From contig OW203992.1 of assembly GCA_934047225.1 (NCBI GenBank), forward strand, positions 4,267,501 to 4,331,500: DNA of 64,000 nucleotides, given 5' to 3'. Every line of letters starts with the position of its first letter. The first letter of the stretch is position 1. Of the stretch, positions 11,371-25,700 are shown in pieces. Source of the DNA: Ypsolopha sequella (Eukaryota; Arthropoda; Insecta; Lepidoptera; Ypsolophidae). Position numbers and translations under genes: made by a program. The notes under the pieces are model-generated. The model searched no databases. It was not told where the DNA came from and saw only the letters and a program-made list of their open reading frames with translations.

Positions 11371-14300
11371 ATGATGGACTTCCGCAAAGTAACGGCTTTT
11401 TCAATCAATTTTAAAACAAATTATGTCATGAAATCTTTATGAACCGCCTCAAAAGGCATATAATATTTAAAAAAATTTGCTGCTTGCTGTTTACAAAAGT
11501 GCGCTTTGCGAACTGGTTTAATGTTAAAGCTTTTTTTAATGGGGTATGTAAATAATGGATAAATCAAACAAATTCCATGCCAATGATGAATTTTATTCTA
11601 ATCTTTAAGTGGAAACATGAATACTTATAACATGAATCTAAAGAAGGAAATACTATTTTACGCTTAAATTACGAAATACCTATATAAATTAACAAATGTC
11701 TTTCATGTTTATAGAATCAATGTTATTGACTAAATAAGGGCTTTTAAGACTGGATGTGCTGATACGCCATGTCATGTTAAACTGAACTTTATGTGTTCTA
11801 AGTAAAATAGTGACGTTGTTCGTACTACATATCATCATCGCTGCCCTAACTGCCCTTAACCGCATGTTAGCCTTTATGGCACAACTATGATATGACAATT
11901 TAACTGTCATAACACATAACACAAGCGAATTAACAAAAACATAACAGACAGACAATTAATGCAGAAAATTCCCAACAATTCCCAAATATACTTACAAATG
12001 TGAATAGAAGGAGCCATATAAAATTTACATGAAACTAGGATGTTCAAGATAAAAACCTGACTTATTCTGTAATTTTACATCATTTTCTTTGTTTGACCCT
12101 GCTTCTTCTATTCAATGTTTACAAATATTTGGTTCCGAATTCAAACGGCACCAACCGTAGTCCTACTTAAGGTGATACATGTTCAACAATTACAATAAAG
12201 TGTAATAAAACATACCTTTATCAATTCATTCATCAATACTTTGAGAAGGCACATGAAAATTTCTTACAAATAAATAATTAAAATGGCGGAGGAATAACAG
12301 AAACTGTGATTAAATTTCACTCGTAGAAGCAACATTACATCAAAGAAATAGACGTGACAATACATAAATATAAGGTGACTTCTATTTAAATATACACAGT
12401 CAAATTTATACTAAACGTAACTTCGATATAAGTTTGACTTCCGATACTAACCTCCTTATGGAAGAACTTAATTTTCTTCTGTAAAGAAGCTTTTTTATTT
12501 TCGCAAAAAAGTTTGGGTGTCTTATTAATGTAAAATTTAATCTACTTCAGTATGAAAATGGTAAATACATTTTACTAATTTTATAAAAAAAAAAAACGTT
12601 TTTTATATATTTCAAAGTCACCCTAATCATACATTGGCTGTTTTGAAAATAATTAAAATCGGCTTCCCATTTAGTATTCATATTTCAATCAATGTTTTAT
12701 GCTAATATACTAATATATTGATATTTAACGTACATATATATTATATAAACAGGTCTTACACACTATTAAACATACAACAATAGCATTTTTAGACGAAACC
12801 TGTTGACCTATTTACTTTGTACAGATGATGTACTTACTAGATACATAGATAGGTATCTGTACCTCAGGTGATATGCGGCAGATATAATTAATTACCTTAA
12901 TTTGTACACGACCCCTGTCATTCCATAAAAATCTTTCCCCATAAATATTTTTTGTTACAAATCATACAAAATACCTAAAGGTTTAGTAACTTAGGCCAAA
13001 AAACATTGTTTTACTGAAAACTATCCCCACAAACGACGCTGATGTAACACAAGCTACCACTGACGTTGACGTCTTTAGTTTGTCTTACTATATCATTCAG
13101 AAACTTGACCTCGTTATGAAGTAGCTGACGCTGCAGCTATTTATCTGAACAATTTTTAGACCCTAGTATCAATAAAGGAAGAATAATTTATATGAAACGA
13201 TAGGTGTTTCTACAAAACAACAAAATAATCGTTATTTCACAATATTCCCAAATACTGCCTTGTGTTATTTTAAAGGCATCCTACAACAAGGACAAAAAAT
13301 CACTGCGTGTAAAATCGTGGTACAAATTCAAGGTAAGATAATTGAACACGGGAAAAAATGTAAAAAATATACAAATTATTTGTAAATGAAAAAATGAAGT
13401 ATCAACACCAAAATAATAATTAACAACATAATTTGTAATATAACTAATATATACAGGTGCAAATAGTCTCAGACCTTTAAATAAAACCACATAATCTACT
13501 GATCATAATGAACAATTCTCTAAAGAAAAATACCCGCGCAAATCTTCAGAGAAGATATTTAACTGTAAAGACTTTATCTCGCAGGAAGTAGGTCTATTTT
13601 AGAACGCTGCGCGTAAACAGCTGTTTCACAGACGACGCGACGTTGCCTCAAAAAACACCCGTATCGCAGTGCGTTAAGGTTCACGCATTTTTGTTTGAAA
13701 CTCAAATATTACCTAAACTAATGGTTAGCGCGGGTATGTTTGTTGGGAAAAAAGGTTCAGAATGATCAGTAAAAAATGTGATTCCATTTAAAGGTAGCAG
13801 TCTATTTACACCTGGTATATAACGCAGTTTGCCACTTTAATGCTAGACGTAAGAAAAATATATAGTTCTTCAACTAATTAAAGTATAGAAGCTCATGCAG
13901 TTCACAAGAAAGTGTCTTTTAATGTTTACACTACTTTATTATTTATTTATAATACTACAAACAGAACGAACCAGCGCTTTAATATATTTTTTTTGTTTTT
14001 TTGTGTCTTTCATATGTATAAACATTGTAACAGTAAACTGCACTTACATCCTCTTCCTGTACCTATTAACTCGAGAGACTGTTTAAGTGGCAGAAAATCT
14101 TTATAAAATCTTACAAACCAAAAAAAGATTAATCACTTACAAAAAACAACTAAATCACGTTAGAACATTTCCATAACAATTCCATTTCAAATAATTTCAT
14201 TAAATGTTTTATCATGCTCGTAGTATTTTTGTTGATGTACTGAACCGTTGAATTGTTTGATATGATGTTTTTTTCCAAATGGGCAACAGTCACCAGCCTC

Positions 14301-16689
14301 TTAAATTCATAGTACGGGTTTAGATGGAGCGAGACGCAAGAAAGAACCATCGTCAGACTCAATGTACCTGTAGAGTAGTTTACCTTTGTAATCAAGTTCA
14401 CGCACACATATGCATGCTCTACACGCCGCCGTCTCAGCGAGGTTCGGTGGAGTCTCCGTATAAATCTCGTGTAGACCCACGTCTGCGTGTGTGAGTTCGA
14501 ATCTGAGCACTTGCACTAAGATTCACTACTCTATAGATATATTTACTCTGTCGTCGTCGACCAATCAGATAACAGATAGCGCAAAGGTCAGTTGATTGCG
14601 CTCGCGCACAGAAGCCCTATGGATTCGAACTTTTTGCAAGTTTATCTACACATTGTAAAACAACTTATACAATAAACATGTATAAAAAAGACAGCCGGCC
14701 GGTATATCCAATAACGATTTCAGAACAATATGCATTCTGTTTAAATAACAAAAAAAGGAATCCATGTAAAAAATTGCCGAAAAAAAATTTCGTGCTATTC
14801 TTAAAGTTTATATGAAAACAATCCAAAACACAGTATAAGATACCAAGGGAAACTTAGATCTATATGAAACACACGTGTTAAAGAAATACAATAAAAGAAT
14901 TAGACAGTTGTCTTTAAGTCCTGCTGCTACATTATTAATGTTTTAGTTTTTTTTTCTCTGGAGATAGTCTTATTTGCAAACGTTTACCCTATGTATGTGA
15001 TTGAAAATAACAGAAATAGTTGGTAAAATAGTATAGGCATTCTTAGCAGAAATTATATTGAAGCCTTTGGTCTCGATGTTAAAATTATTCTTGGACAGCA
15101 AAAATATACTGATGGAAAATTGGAAAAGTGAAGATATATCTATTACGTATTTAATATTCGTATAAATGCATGTAACGGATATTCATGTCAGATACAAATA
15201 ACTTTAAAGCTAAAGCCAAATATTTTATTTGAAATAAGAAAGGCCAAAGCATAGATCCCTCAGTTATTTTCAAAAAGTGTCTCTACCCAAAAACTATGGA
15301 AGCCAAACCGTGACAAATGCTAACAAACCACCTACAAAATGTTTTAAACTCTCAATTTGTTAATTAAATTTTATCATAAACATTAGCGTCTACAAAATAC
15401 ACTGCTGCAACTTCCTCATAATGTAAGTTTATTTATAGATATTAAAAAAGGTCCACTGAATATATGGTGGACAAAATCAATTACAAATGATTCTATGCAT
15501 TAAATTATTTTGCATTTTGATAGACTATCAAAAAGTTGTAACAGTGGAAACAAGTCTAGTACTAGATACTGAGATAGCTTTTCCCTACAGAATTTAGGTA
15601 AGTGGTCCTATATTTTAAGACAATAAGAAAATATAGAGTTGTGGTCCAAGATTTGATCGAAATAAGAATCTGTTAAAATTCTTTTATGTTAGTTTTATAG
15701 ATTCCATAGAAAAGCTATCCCTTTTCTCAAAAATTGTATTCATTACTTTTTTAAATATATTCGTTTATGATTGTGGTACTGACCCTGCCTCGTTTAAGCG
15801 ATAAAACTATTTTACAATTTTATCAGTATCATTAATACAAATTGTTACATTTCCCTTACTGTCTAGGCTCTACAAAAAGCTTGAAGAAACTTTCTAGGCC
15901 AATAGGAACTGAATATTAATCAAAATTATCCTTATGTCACTATAACAAAGAAGTTGTTAAAATCATTTATGAAAGAAAAGAAAACTACACATGATCATAA
16001 ATAAACTGTACTTTCTGGTATTTTGTCCAAGAAATGGCATTTAAGAAACATTCTTTTGAAAGGCTTTTATATCATTGTTCTGGGACAAAATGCGGAAATT
16101 TTTCAACACACAAGTGATGTCATATTCTAGAACTGCTAAAAACAGAGATAATAAGAACCTTATCCTAATTCTCACTTATTTATGTTAAAAAAACCTACTA
16201 CACACCTTAACTCACTGCATCAATAACAGCCAAATGAGTAACAACGATTTCAAAATGGCGGCACGACTCGCAGACTTTTCACTTTCAACTTCACCACGTT
16301 CACTTATTATTACAACATTACGGCATGTACAAAAAAGAACTTATTTAGGCATAAGCCCACTAAGACTGTCTGTATTTTGTAATTCTTTGGCGATCCGACT
16401 TTAAATTTCATTACTATTTCAAATCTTGTTTATGGTTTGTTACACAAAATTGAAAGGACTATCTTAATTTAAATCTAAATGTGGGTACTAAATACGTTTA
16501 GGCTCGACATTCTAATTTAGTTCAAAGAAAACCTAATCAATATTATGGAATAACTTTCTTTGGACGAAAATAGAATGACTGCACACTTTCGTGACATTAG
16601 TCCTGGAGAACAGAAAAAGGTCATTCGGGAAGGTTACAAAAATGCAGGGTATCTGCGAGGCTTTGCCGTAATGGTGTCAAATCGTAGGA
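11371..16689. other. Repeat-poor stretch downstream of the RPUSD2-like stop codon
   Basis: About 5.3 kb of AT-rich sequence with no recognised transposon and no convincing exon. It may contain the 3' UTR of the minus-strand gene. Minus-strand AATAAA signals occur near 15428, 15219 and 11590, but I cannot choose one. A CCAAT/TATA-containing patch lies at 14515-14640. Confidence 0.4.
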
Positions 16690-16764
16690 CTATGAACTCT
16701 CCATCTCTTCCCATTCAACATTCGCCCACTGTGGCAGCTGTGTTTCGTATTCCCAGCCAGGGCC
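16690..16764 (-). CDS. RPUSD2: RPUSD2-like last coding exon
   Basis: A 75-nt terminal exon after a TCTGCAG acceptor. It encodes [18 protein letters not shown] and EEMESS and ends at a TAG whose last base is 16690. The W-E-Y...P-x-W-A pattern is the conserved C-terminus of the family. Confidence 0.92.
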   Translation of the reverse strand, partial: GPGWEYETQLPQWANVEWEEMESS

Positions 16765-19700
16765 CTGCAGACAAAAACAATTTCAATGTAAGATAATAAT
16801 TATACTGTTTTACTTCTGAATCTTGGGCATTAAAAGTATATGCCATGATCTTATGTGTGTGAGTAATGAAATGGCATCTTTTAGGCCAATGCAGATGAGA
16901 GGGTACATAATTAAAACTGTTAACAACCATGAATATATGACCAGCATATCTGTGATTTATTATCCATATAAATTTTATTTGTATTTTTCTTTAATTATCT
17001 GTGTGCATGTTAGTTAAGATAAAATAATATCAAGCATTAACTGTACTGGTTTTGGTTTATTAAAGAAATTTGTATAGATGTTATATGATGATATTTGTAG
17101 CATGTACTCTAACAAAGGTCCAATTACTTCGGCCCAATATGAAAAAGAGGAGGATCCCCCTTTCCCAAATTCGAAAGTCTGGATACTAAGTTTTTTCCTT
17201 TTTCTCACCAACTAGATAAGCCTGCCAGATCGACGATTTTAGCAACACCTCAGGTAAGTTTTACTGACGGTAAAATTACCCGCCAATTTTGGTCGGTAGC
17301 TCTTGGACTTATATCCCAAATAAAATAGGGGGTCGTATCTGAGCCTGCAGTATAAATTTCTTATGTAATTAACATTGAATAATAGAGTGAAAAATATCGA
17401 CATACGGGATCGTTGCGGCCTGAACGAAAATGTAGTGAGCAGACTAGAAAAAGGAATGCTTCAATTGTTTCGACGTGAATGAAAATAGAGTGACGAAAGA
17501 AATTTTGGTGCGCAAGTCGAAAGTAGAGCTCGACCAGGCCGCCCTAGAAGGACGTATGCTGACCAAATTGGCGACATATTGAAGAAGGGCGATGTCAATA
17601 GTACCCGGAATAAAAGAGCTTGTATGACTAGATTGATGGATGTGGAAGAACGTAATAGATGGAAATCTGTAGCCTCTGCCTACCCCTCTGAGAGACAGGC
17701 GTGAGGATATGTATAAAGCTTCTAAAGAAGGAAGAGGTAATCGAAACTGACCTTGTACTTCCATGCGTGTAAGTACATGACGAGGTCCCGGGGTCGCGGG
17801 TCGCGGTACCTCACGCGACACTCGTAGCAGTGGGGGTCTGTGGTCAGAGCAGCCTCCGCGGAGCCAGAGGGGGCGGGGCTGGGCACCGGCCCCGGCGCTT
17901 CACACCCGGTCTGAGTGGCAACTGTCACCTTGTCTGACTGTTGGAACAGAGGTTCAGATTAGTCATGCAGTTTTGTGGTGACACTTATTACTATACAATA
18001 ACAAAAAATATATATATAAATTATACATATACACAGGGTGTTAACATGGATGTAGTTGTAGTTGCGGAAGCCGGAAACTGGCGATAGTACTTGTACATAC
18101 GAAGAACTATTCGTGAAAAAAATTAAGGAATCGAGAAAAAAAAACAATTGTTTCATACATTTTGTCGGGTAGCTATGTAACTTTTCTACGCAACAGCTGA
18201 TTTAATTTCGCGATTCGAGGGTTGGCTCCATAGTAAAATCAAATAATCTCAAAAAATTACGAAGATGTCACGTGTCATGTCACGTGACGTCATCTGACAC
18301 GATTTCATGCTAAAAGTGATAAATATCGCTATCGCTAACTTCGGTAACAAATGGAATTTTTCAAAAATTCATAAAGTTGCCATATTTAATTAATCAGTTA
18401 CTATAACATATATACTGATATTTCACTACAGGACACGCTTCCATTGTCTTGAGACAAAAAACACGCCATATTTTTTTTTTTTTTTACCGTCTACATTGTC
18501 TTAACTGAATCCAATGCAAAACTGATGTTTAGCATTATGGAGCCCCTTAACGTGCATGGTATTCGTTTACTTACTCAAACTCAAACTCAAACTCAAACTC
18601 AATTTATTGATAAATAAAAGTATTTACACGTCAATTAATTTACATTAATAGTCACACTACATCTTATATTATGTTATGATTATATTTGTTAAAGGTTAGG
18701 TTTACAGACTTAATATTAAAATATTTTATGAATAACATTCGTTAGGTAATTACAGTATTTTACATTATTTTCTTATTATCTAAGTATTTCATTTTTGGTT
18801 TATTTTTGGTACTTGCTGAACGGTGTAGGAAAACACTGACTTAAACCTGAATGATTTAAAAACCGTACATATATGCCAGAAGTACGGCTATAAAGCTTTC
18901 TCTCTATGACATTGGTGCGTAAAAATCGTCGCTGCGCGCCTTCGGCACGCGCGCCTGCGGCTCGCGCGCCTGCACCTCCCGCGCCCGCGCCGACCTAAAC
19001 TTAACATCCGCGGCTCCTCCATGAGTTGAGTCGTGCTCCTCCCTGAGTCGAGCCGTGCTCCTCCGGAGTAGAGCCGCGCACCAAAGGACATGTCCATAGT
19101 CATGGACATCGGAAGAGTCCTCAGTCAGGGGGCACCCTCCCCGACACTGAGTCCCCACGCCCCAGAATGGGGTTTGTGAGAAAATCAAAAGTGAAGTGTG
19201 TACTAGTGTGAAAAATAAACTGACAGTGCCCATACAAAATTCACATTTTCAAAATAGGAGAGGTGAAAATATTTTTTCATTTCTGCTTACTAAGGAAATT
19301 TGTTTTTTATAATCAGTAGATAAAATCGTTCCATTTGAAGGTACTTTTGTTTTGTCCTTGAGTTGAGTGTCATTGATCGCACTGGCTGATGTAAACTATT
19401 TATTGTGTAATTAAGAACCCGGTGCAGGACGACGCCAACTCCGATGCGAAGCGAGACGTATTGCGACAATAAAGCGCATATTTGGCTGGCTGATTTAGCG
19501 CCTCACGCTTTGCCCCACGCCTTGCTGTTCGAACTGTGCTGAGCGAGTCTCGCTCTTTGCGTTTGTAATAATAATAATTTCCGAATACCTTAATTGTGTC
19601 TCGATTCCTTGTTGTTTTTTATTCTGTTTTAATTAATTAGAATATTGATGATACTTCCAAGTGGTGTATGTGCTTACTTTGCTTGTTAAATGTTCATAAG

Positions 19701-22700
19701 TCACTAAACGAAGCCTAGCAAAAGTACTCGATTTTAGGGCGAAAACCCATTATTTTAAATATTTTTCTGGTCTCTAACGCGATGTTTGTGAAAAAGTCAG
19801 GGACATACACCACTTCATATTGACCGTCTAAATGAAAGCCTAAAATTTATTTGAGTTATTCTGATTTTTAGATATGTATGAAGTACGATTCGGAGCGGGT
19901 TCTTAAGATCTTATATTAATTCCTTTGATAATGCCATAAAAGGCGAAACCAGTCCGGAAGTACTAAATAAATTTGTGGGATAGTACAAGTGACTTCTATT
20001 CATTATATACTTTTGTCCATTTACCCAAGGTACAAAAATGAAAAAGAAACAAGACAATCAACTATAATTTTATTCACTATACCTTAGCATCGTCGGAGTC
20101 GTCATTGAGGGGCATGGAGGGAGAGGCCACCATCATGCAGATGGGTGAAGCGACAGAAGACGTGGTCGTTGACGCGTCCACTGTCGGCGCTTCCGAGCCA
20201 CTCGATGGACTGGGCAGCGTGGCTGGAACGGGTAAGTTGAACTTTAGTAGATCGGACGCATAGAGAAGCTACACTCGATTGTTAGGCGAAACGTTGTCTC
20301 GCGTCGCGAGAATCGTGCTGTTACAGAGTGAGTAGAGATGAAATGACTAATTTTCAGTAGTAACATAAATGAATGAATGAATGAATGAATTACGTTAGAA
20401 CATACGTATGTAGTTGCCGTAGTGTTGCTTAATTGTGCTTATTGTGTATAGGTTCCTTAACTGCTCGTCTATTTGGTCAAGGATAGAAACAATATATTTA
20501 TGAACACAGCCTTACACAGCACACACATATTAGTGATGGTATTTTACTTCTAATTTATATTTATATTACTTTACGTTTTTATTAAATGTGTCAACTTCTC
20601 TATTGCATTTCAAATGGTCTGTGATATCTCAGGCCTGACAGAAAAACAGCGCGTTGTGTTTTTTTATCGCAATGGCTATGCTGATTCAGACCTTTTCGCT
20701 GCTTCAATAAACGAAACTGTATTGCAAATGTCTTATATTTATAGGATATTTGATTTCTAATAATGTGTATTTTTTTTTCTCTTTTTAATTTTCTTTTTCA
20801 TGTTGTATGTGTTTGCTTATTGTTATATTTGTTTGCAGCGAATAAATAGCTTCTTATTCTTATGTACAAAAATGATGACGTCAAAGAATTTAATAACTAT
20901 TTTCGTCCGAAAAAGACCCGTTCTCGTACACCGATAACTAGACATCCACATTTTTAATCTCACAAACAAATATAATTTTGGGAGGGGACGCCATGAAACT
21001 GGAAAGCCACCAGCAACACGAAAAAGGATCCTTGTGAGATAACTGTGAAAAAGAAAGAGAGAAAAGAGGAAAATCTCGGAAAAATATTCAAAGTAAAAAA
21101 GTTTATTCAATAATAATTGGTCAAGTGCGTGAGTTATTGTTAATTAAAGGAACGTTATAAATATTCAATAATCCAGTTTGTAGCCGCTTTGATTAAGTTT
21201 AATAGATGTCACCCAGAGATGTCACTAGTAGTTTTGGAACATTTGAAATGGCCGTCGATTTAAAATACAAAGTACGAGCACTAATGTCTGTCTCCCTTTA
21301 GGTAAGGCCTAGGGTTATATCTAACCGCTACGATCCTAACATACGTTGCTCCTTCCATATTTGAAAAACTTACGCGTCAAAATAGTTGAGGGTGTGACCC
21401 CTGGCGCTGGAGATTCCAATCGAGGAGAAGATTCTCTTGAAGCTGGCCCTGTATCATCAAACTCGCCAACTGCAAACAGAACAAAAAATATTTTAAAAAT
21501 ATTTTCGTCTTCCAAGGAATGCAGACTTATCGGTTTAGCCAAGGGCTATTGTTTTAACGGGACCTTGAAATGAAATATATATTTTGAAATATATTTATTT
21601 ATGTAATGTAGATAAGATACACTTATATATTATTACATTATTACAGGTCGGTTTAAATGTAATATAAGTAATTAAATAATCTATGTGTATAGATAATAAT
21701 TTCATGTCATAAATAATAATATGGGGAAATACGCAGGGGAATGATAAAGATTGGGTTAACTTAAATTTAATAAAACAAACACTTGAATAAAATAAAAATA
21801 TATAAATAAGGAATAAATAATATTATAAATATATGCCTAACTCCGCCCATTCGATTAGTCTTGCTAATAAGAAGGGCATGAAACTTAGCAAGATCATGTC
21901 TTTTTTTCATAATATTAATTGTAACAACTAAATGTAAAAAGTAAGCCTATACTTTAATTGAATAAAGAGATAAAAAATACAAGACAGGAGAAAATTATGT
22001 CATGAAGGCAAAAAAATATATATATAATACCTTTGTTTACCTATCCCATGTAGTCCATCTGCTTTTACAGACTTAACTTTTATTTCATCTATTAACTAAT
22101 AAATATCTGTCAAACATAAACATAATCGTATATGTACACTTCGTCGTATAAAAACTAGGGTTTCCTTCAATAAAGATGTGTTTTCCTTTACTTGAAACCC
22201 CGCAACTTCTAAATCAACATTTTTCATATTTCCTCGGGGATTGAGTGAACATAATTTTGCACCAAAATACCAATCAACAGACTTGCTTCACATTATCACC
22301 AAGGCTTTAGTACTACTATTTTAAGAATCGAAGATTTACTGCCGTCCCTGTCGGATATCTAGACAGACATAAATCTTCGGCTTCATTGGCGTTGTACTGA
22401 GGCCAAAACTAAAATTTTTAGAATTTTCTGACAATTTTAAAACTACTTGGCTGATTCGGCAATTTTGGAATCCACATTAGCGTGCCGCCTTGTCCCTTCC
22501 AACGTCTGTACTTCGCGGAAGAGGCTGTCACGAGATGGGACGCCTATACACCTGGCTACTCAGGCTAGACTGTTTCTTTTCTGTATTTGGTCTCGAGCCT
22601 ACGTAATTATCAAGTTTTTAAACAATTCTGTCATCAATATTATTAGCATAACTATACTAAGCATCCTTCAGGTGCGTCCTAAAGTAAATATAATCAAGTA

Positions 22701-25700
22701 GCTAGTTGCTCACCGCATAGAAGTTTTCCTTTAAAATGTCTCCATAATAAGTAACAATAAAAATATGTATTGATGTGTTCGCTTTATAATATTTGCTAAA
22801 TATCTTTTATTATATATATGTTATATGTCGTTGTTTGCTAGCTTTATTGATATTTATTTCAGCCCCTTACGGGCTATGCTATAAAGTATTATTATGTTTT
22901 TGTTTTCAGTACTAGAGTATTATTATTTATGTTTTTTCTTCTTTAATCTTTTTCTTTTATGTTTGTTAAGCTTTTTAAGATAAGTTCACCAATTATCTTG
23001 CAATATTTGTATAATTTTTTATATGCTTTTGATACGTTATTCGGAGTTAAGGTGGATGGTCCAAGGTAGTTTTTTATAAAAAACTTGTGAGAACCAATAA
23101 CGACAACATAAGTATTATTATTTAATTCTGTTACCTTTTTCCACACGTTCCATCAACTTTACACCTGCGAATATTCAGTTTTTCTTAGAAACAAAATGTT
23201 TTAACAGTCTTATTTTGCAATTTAAAACTTTCACACATTGGATTACAAAAGTTTTAAATAACAAAATTAGATTCTAAAAAAGTTTGTTTAAAAAAAACTG
23301 ATTAATCGCGCGTGTAAAGTTGATGGAACGTGTGGAAAAAGGTAACAAAATTAAATAATAATACTTCTGTCGTCGTTATTGGTTCCCACAAGTTTGTATG
23401 AAGATTGCCTTGGACCATCCACCTTGAGGCATGGAAAGTAACGTAATTGTTCTACTGTGTCTCTTTTCGACTATCTCACCTTTATCATCACCAGCAGGCT
23501 TAGAGAACAGCATATCATCATCAGCAGCATCAACACCGAGCCAGTTCTCTGCGTTGTGAATGGCGATCAAGTCATGGACGAGCTGGTCGTCGGTCTTGCC
23601 ACCAGTATCGCCCCCCTTACCCCGCAGGGGCCCAAACACTGGGTGGTTATAGAGGGGGTCGTTCACTACTGGATAACCTGTTGAGGAGATCAGATGGAAG
23701 GTTAGAGATGATATCTTAAAAACAGATAGATTTGTCATAGTTACGAATTTTTAAAAAATATTTAAAATACCATTAAAAATTGTTTTTGTATGTAGTATAT
23801 AATGACTGGTTGATCTATAAGTGCTTCGACTAAACGCCTTCACCTAGGAACATAAAATTTGAACTGTAGGTTCTTCGTATGAAATTTCCTCAAATCTAGA
23901 CGTCTACGAAGGAAAGGATTTCTACGAGACACGAGATCACAGAACTATTAACACGAGATCCATGCCAGCAACGCTGTGCAAGTTTTGTATTTATTTTAGC
24001 TGGGTGCTGGATTTGGACCTCAGTTAAAATAAAAAATACGTCGCCACTACAAGATTTCCCGAGGGGACGCCAAACGTGTACCCGTATGTGGACTGTGTCA
24101 CAGTCTACACTCGTACACCCATTTTTCACCGGCCTTTATTACGTCCCAGCGTGAGACACAAATTGGACGCACAGCTTAACATATCTACCGAAGCCCGCGA
24201 CCTCAATAGTCTAGTACTCAAACCCAATGACCACAGAGGCGATCTTATAGTTAAGTTTTATAGCAAAAAAACTGTTCAAGAACTCACCTAAGTACTGCAA
24301 ATGGACCCTGATCTGATGCATCCTCCCAGTCTTCGGTCGACACAGCACCACGCTGGTGTTGCTCTTCTCATTGTATCCCAATCTCTTGAAGATCGTCGAA
24401 CAGTCCTTGCCCTTCGGAGACACCTTGCACACGCCGATCTTGTAGCTGACCACTTCTATTGGCTCTAGACATTCGATCTCTTCACTGGAAATTATTAAAG
24501 AGTACATGTTAGTCGTGCTGCTACTGTTAGATCTGTAAAAATACTAAAAATACTAATAATACTTAATAATACTTTTTTTTTTCTTATCCCTTGGTTAAAG
24601 TAGATATAAGTCATTTGTTGTACAGTATAATGTTTATGTTAAAAAAAAAGACATGATCTTGCTAAGTTTCTTGCCCGTTCTTCTTAGCAAGACTAATCGA
24701 ATGGGCGGAGGTAGGCATGTATTTATATATGTAACCTATTACTATGTAGTATATAGGATGGGATTTGGTCAGCCGCCTGGAGTCGTGCTGGGGGCTCGGT
24801 TGGTGATCATTGAACCTTGTTCCTGGTCCCTGGCCGGGTCTCCGGTGTGGGTTCGGGCGGTTGATTGGATTTCACCTTGTATAATATATATTTTACCTAT
24901 AATTTTAATCGTACATATATTGCTACATACATTAAATAAACGTTTAATCTAGTTCATGTACATTTATTATTTTATTACATATATTTTTTTTTTAAGATTA
25001 AATTTTGACTTGTGAAACGTGTATTTTATATACTCACTTTGCAAAATAAACTATTTGAATTTGAATTAAAATACTAAAATGCAAAGGATTATTTAAGTAA
25101 TTCTAATAGAAATACATAGGAAAACAGTTAAATGAATTTTGTGAGAGAAATTTCATTTAACTGTTTTCCTATGTAATTATAATCATTTAAAAGACAAAAA
25201 CTCAATTTTCAATATTTATTTAAATAATAGAAATAGAAATATATTCATTTGCCCCAAAATGAAAACATAAAACTAACTTTACATAGTAAAATGTTGACAT
25301 ATTTTGTTAACAAAATGGACCAATCTCGGCATTTGCTATAAGTTTAGAACGTTACACCGCTGAATCTTAGTAACGTTACTGTTTTAATCTTGTGATAACT
25401 ATAATATCAAAGATTAATATATGCGTGTGAGTGAACATTTTGAGGGATAAAAATAGAAATGTCGTTTTATTATTGGCTTTGTTTAAGCTGTTTAATTTCA
25501 CAAGGCACGTTTGTGCTCTTTAATTATTGATGTTCAATTGTTATTTATAAGAGAACAACGTTTCTATATTAATTAATATTTCTATTATTAATATTTTATA
25601 TTAAAGCGCTTTATGCTGCGAAAGTGCTGCCACTTCAGAAAAAAAATCTTTATTTACTTAGGTACTAGAATAATTAATGAAAATCTGCTCACGTAAATGT

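Noticed and set aside
18888..19233. Overlapping Arg/Ala-rich minus-strand ORFs
   Set aside because: The composition follows from a GC-rich repetitive segment; no domain, splice pattern or start context supports a gene.
23457..23684. 75-codon plus-strand ORF
   Set aside because: Antisense shadow of the RPUSD2-like exon at 23480-23677.
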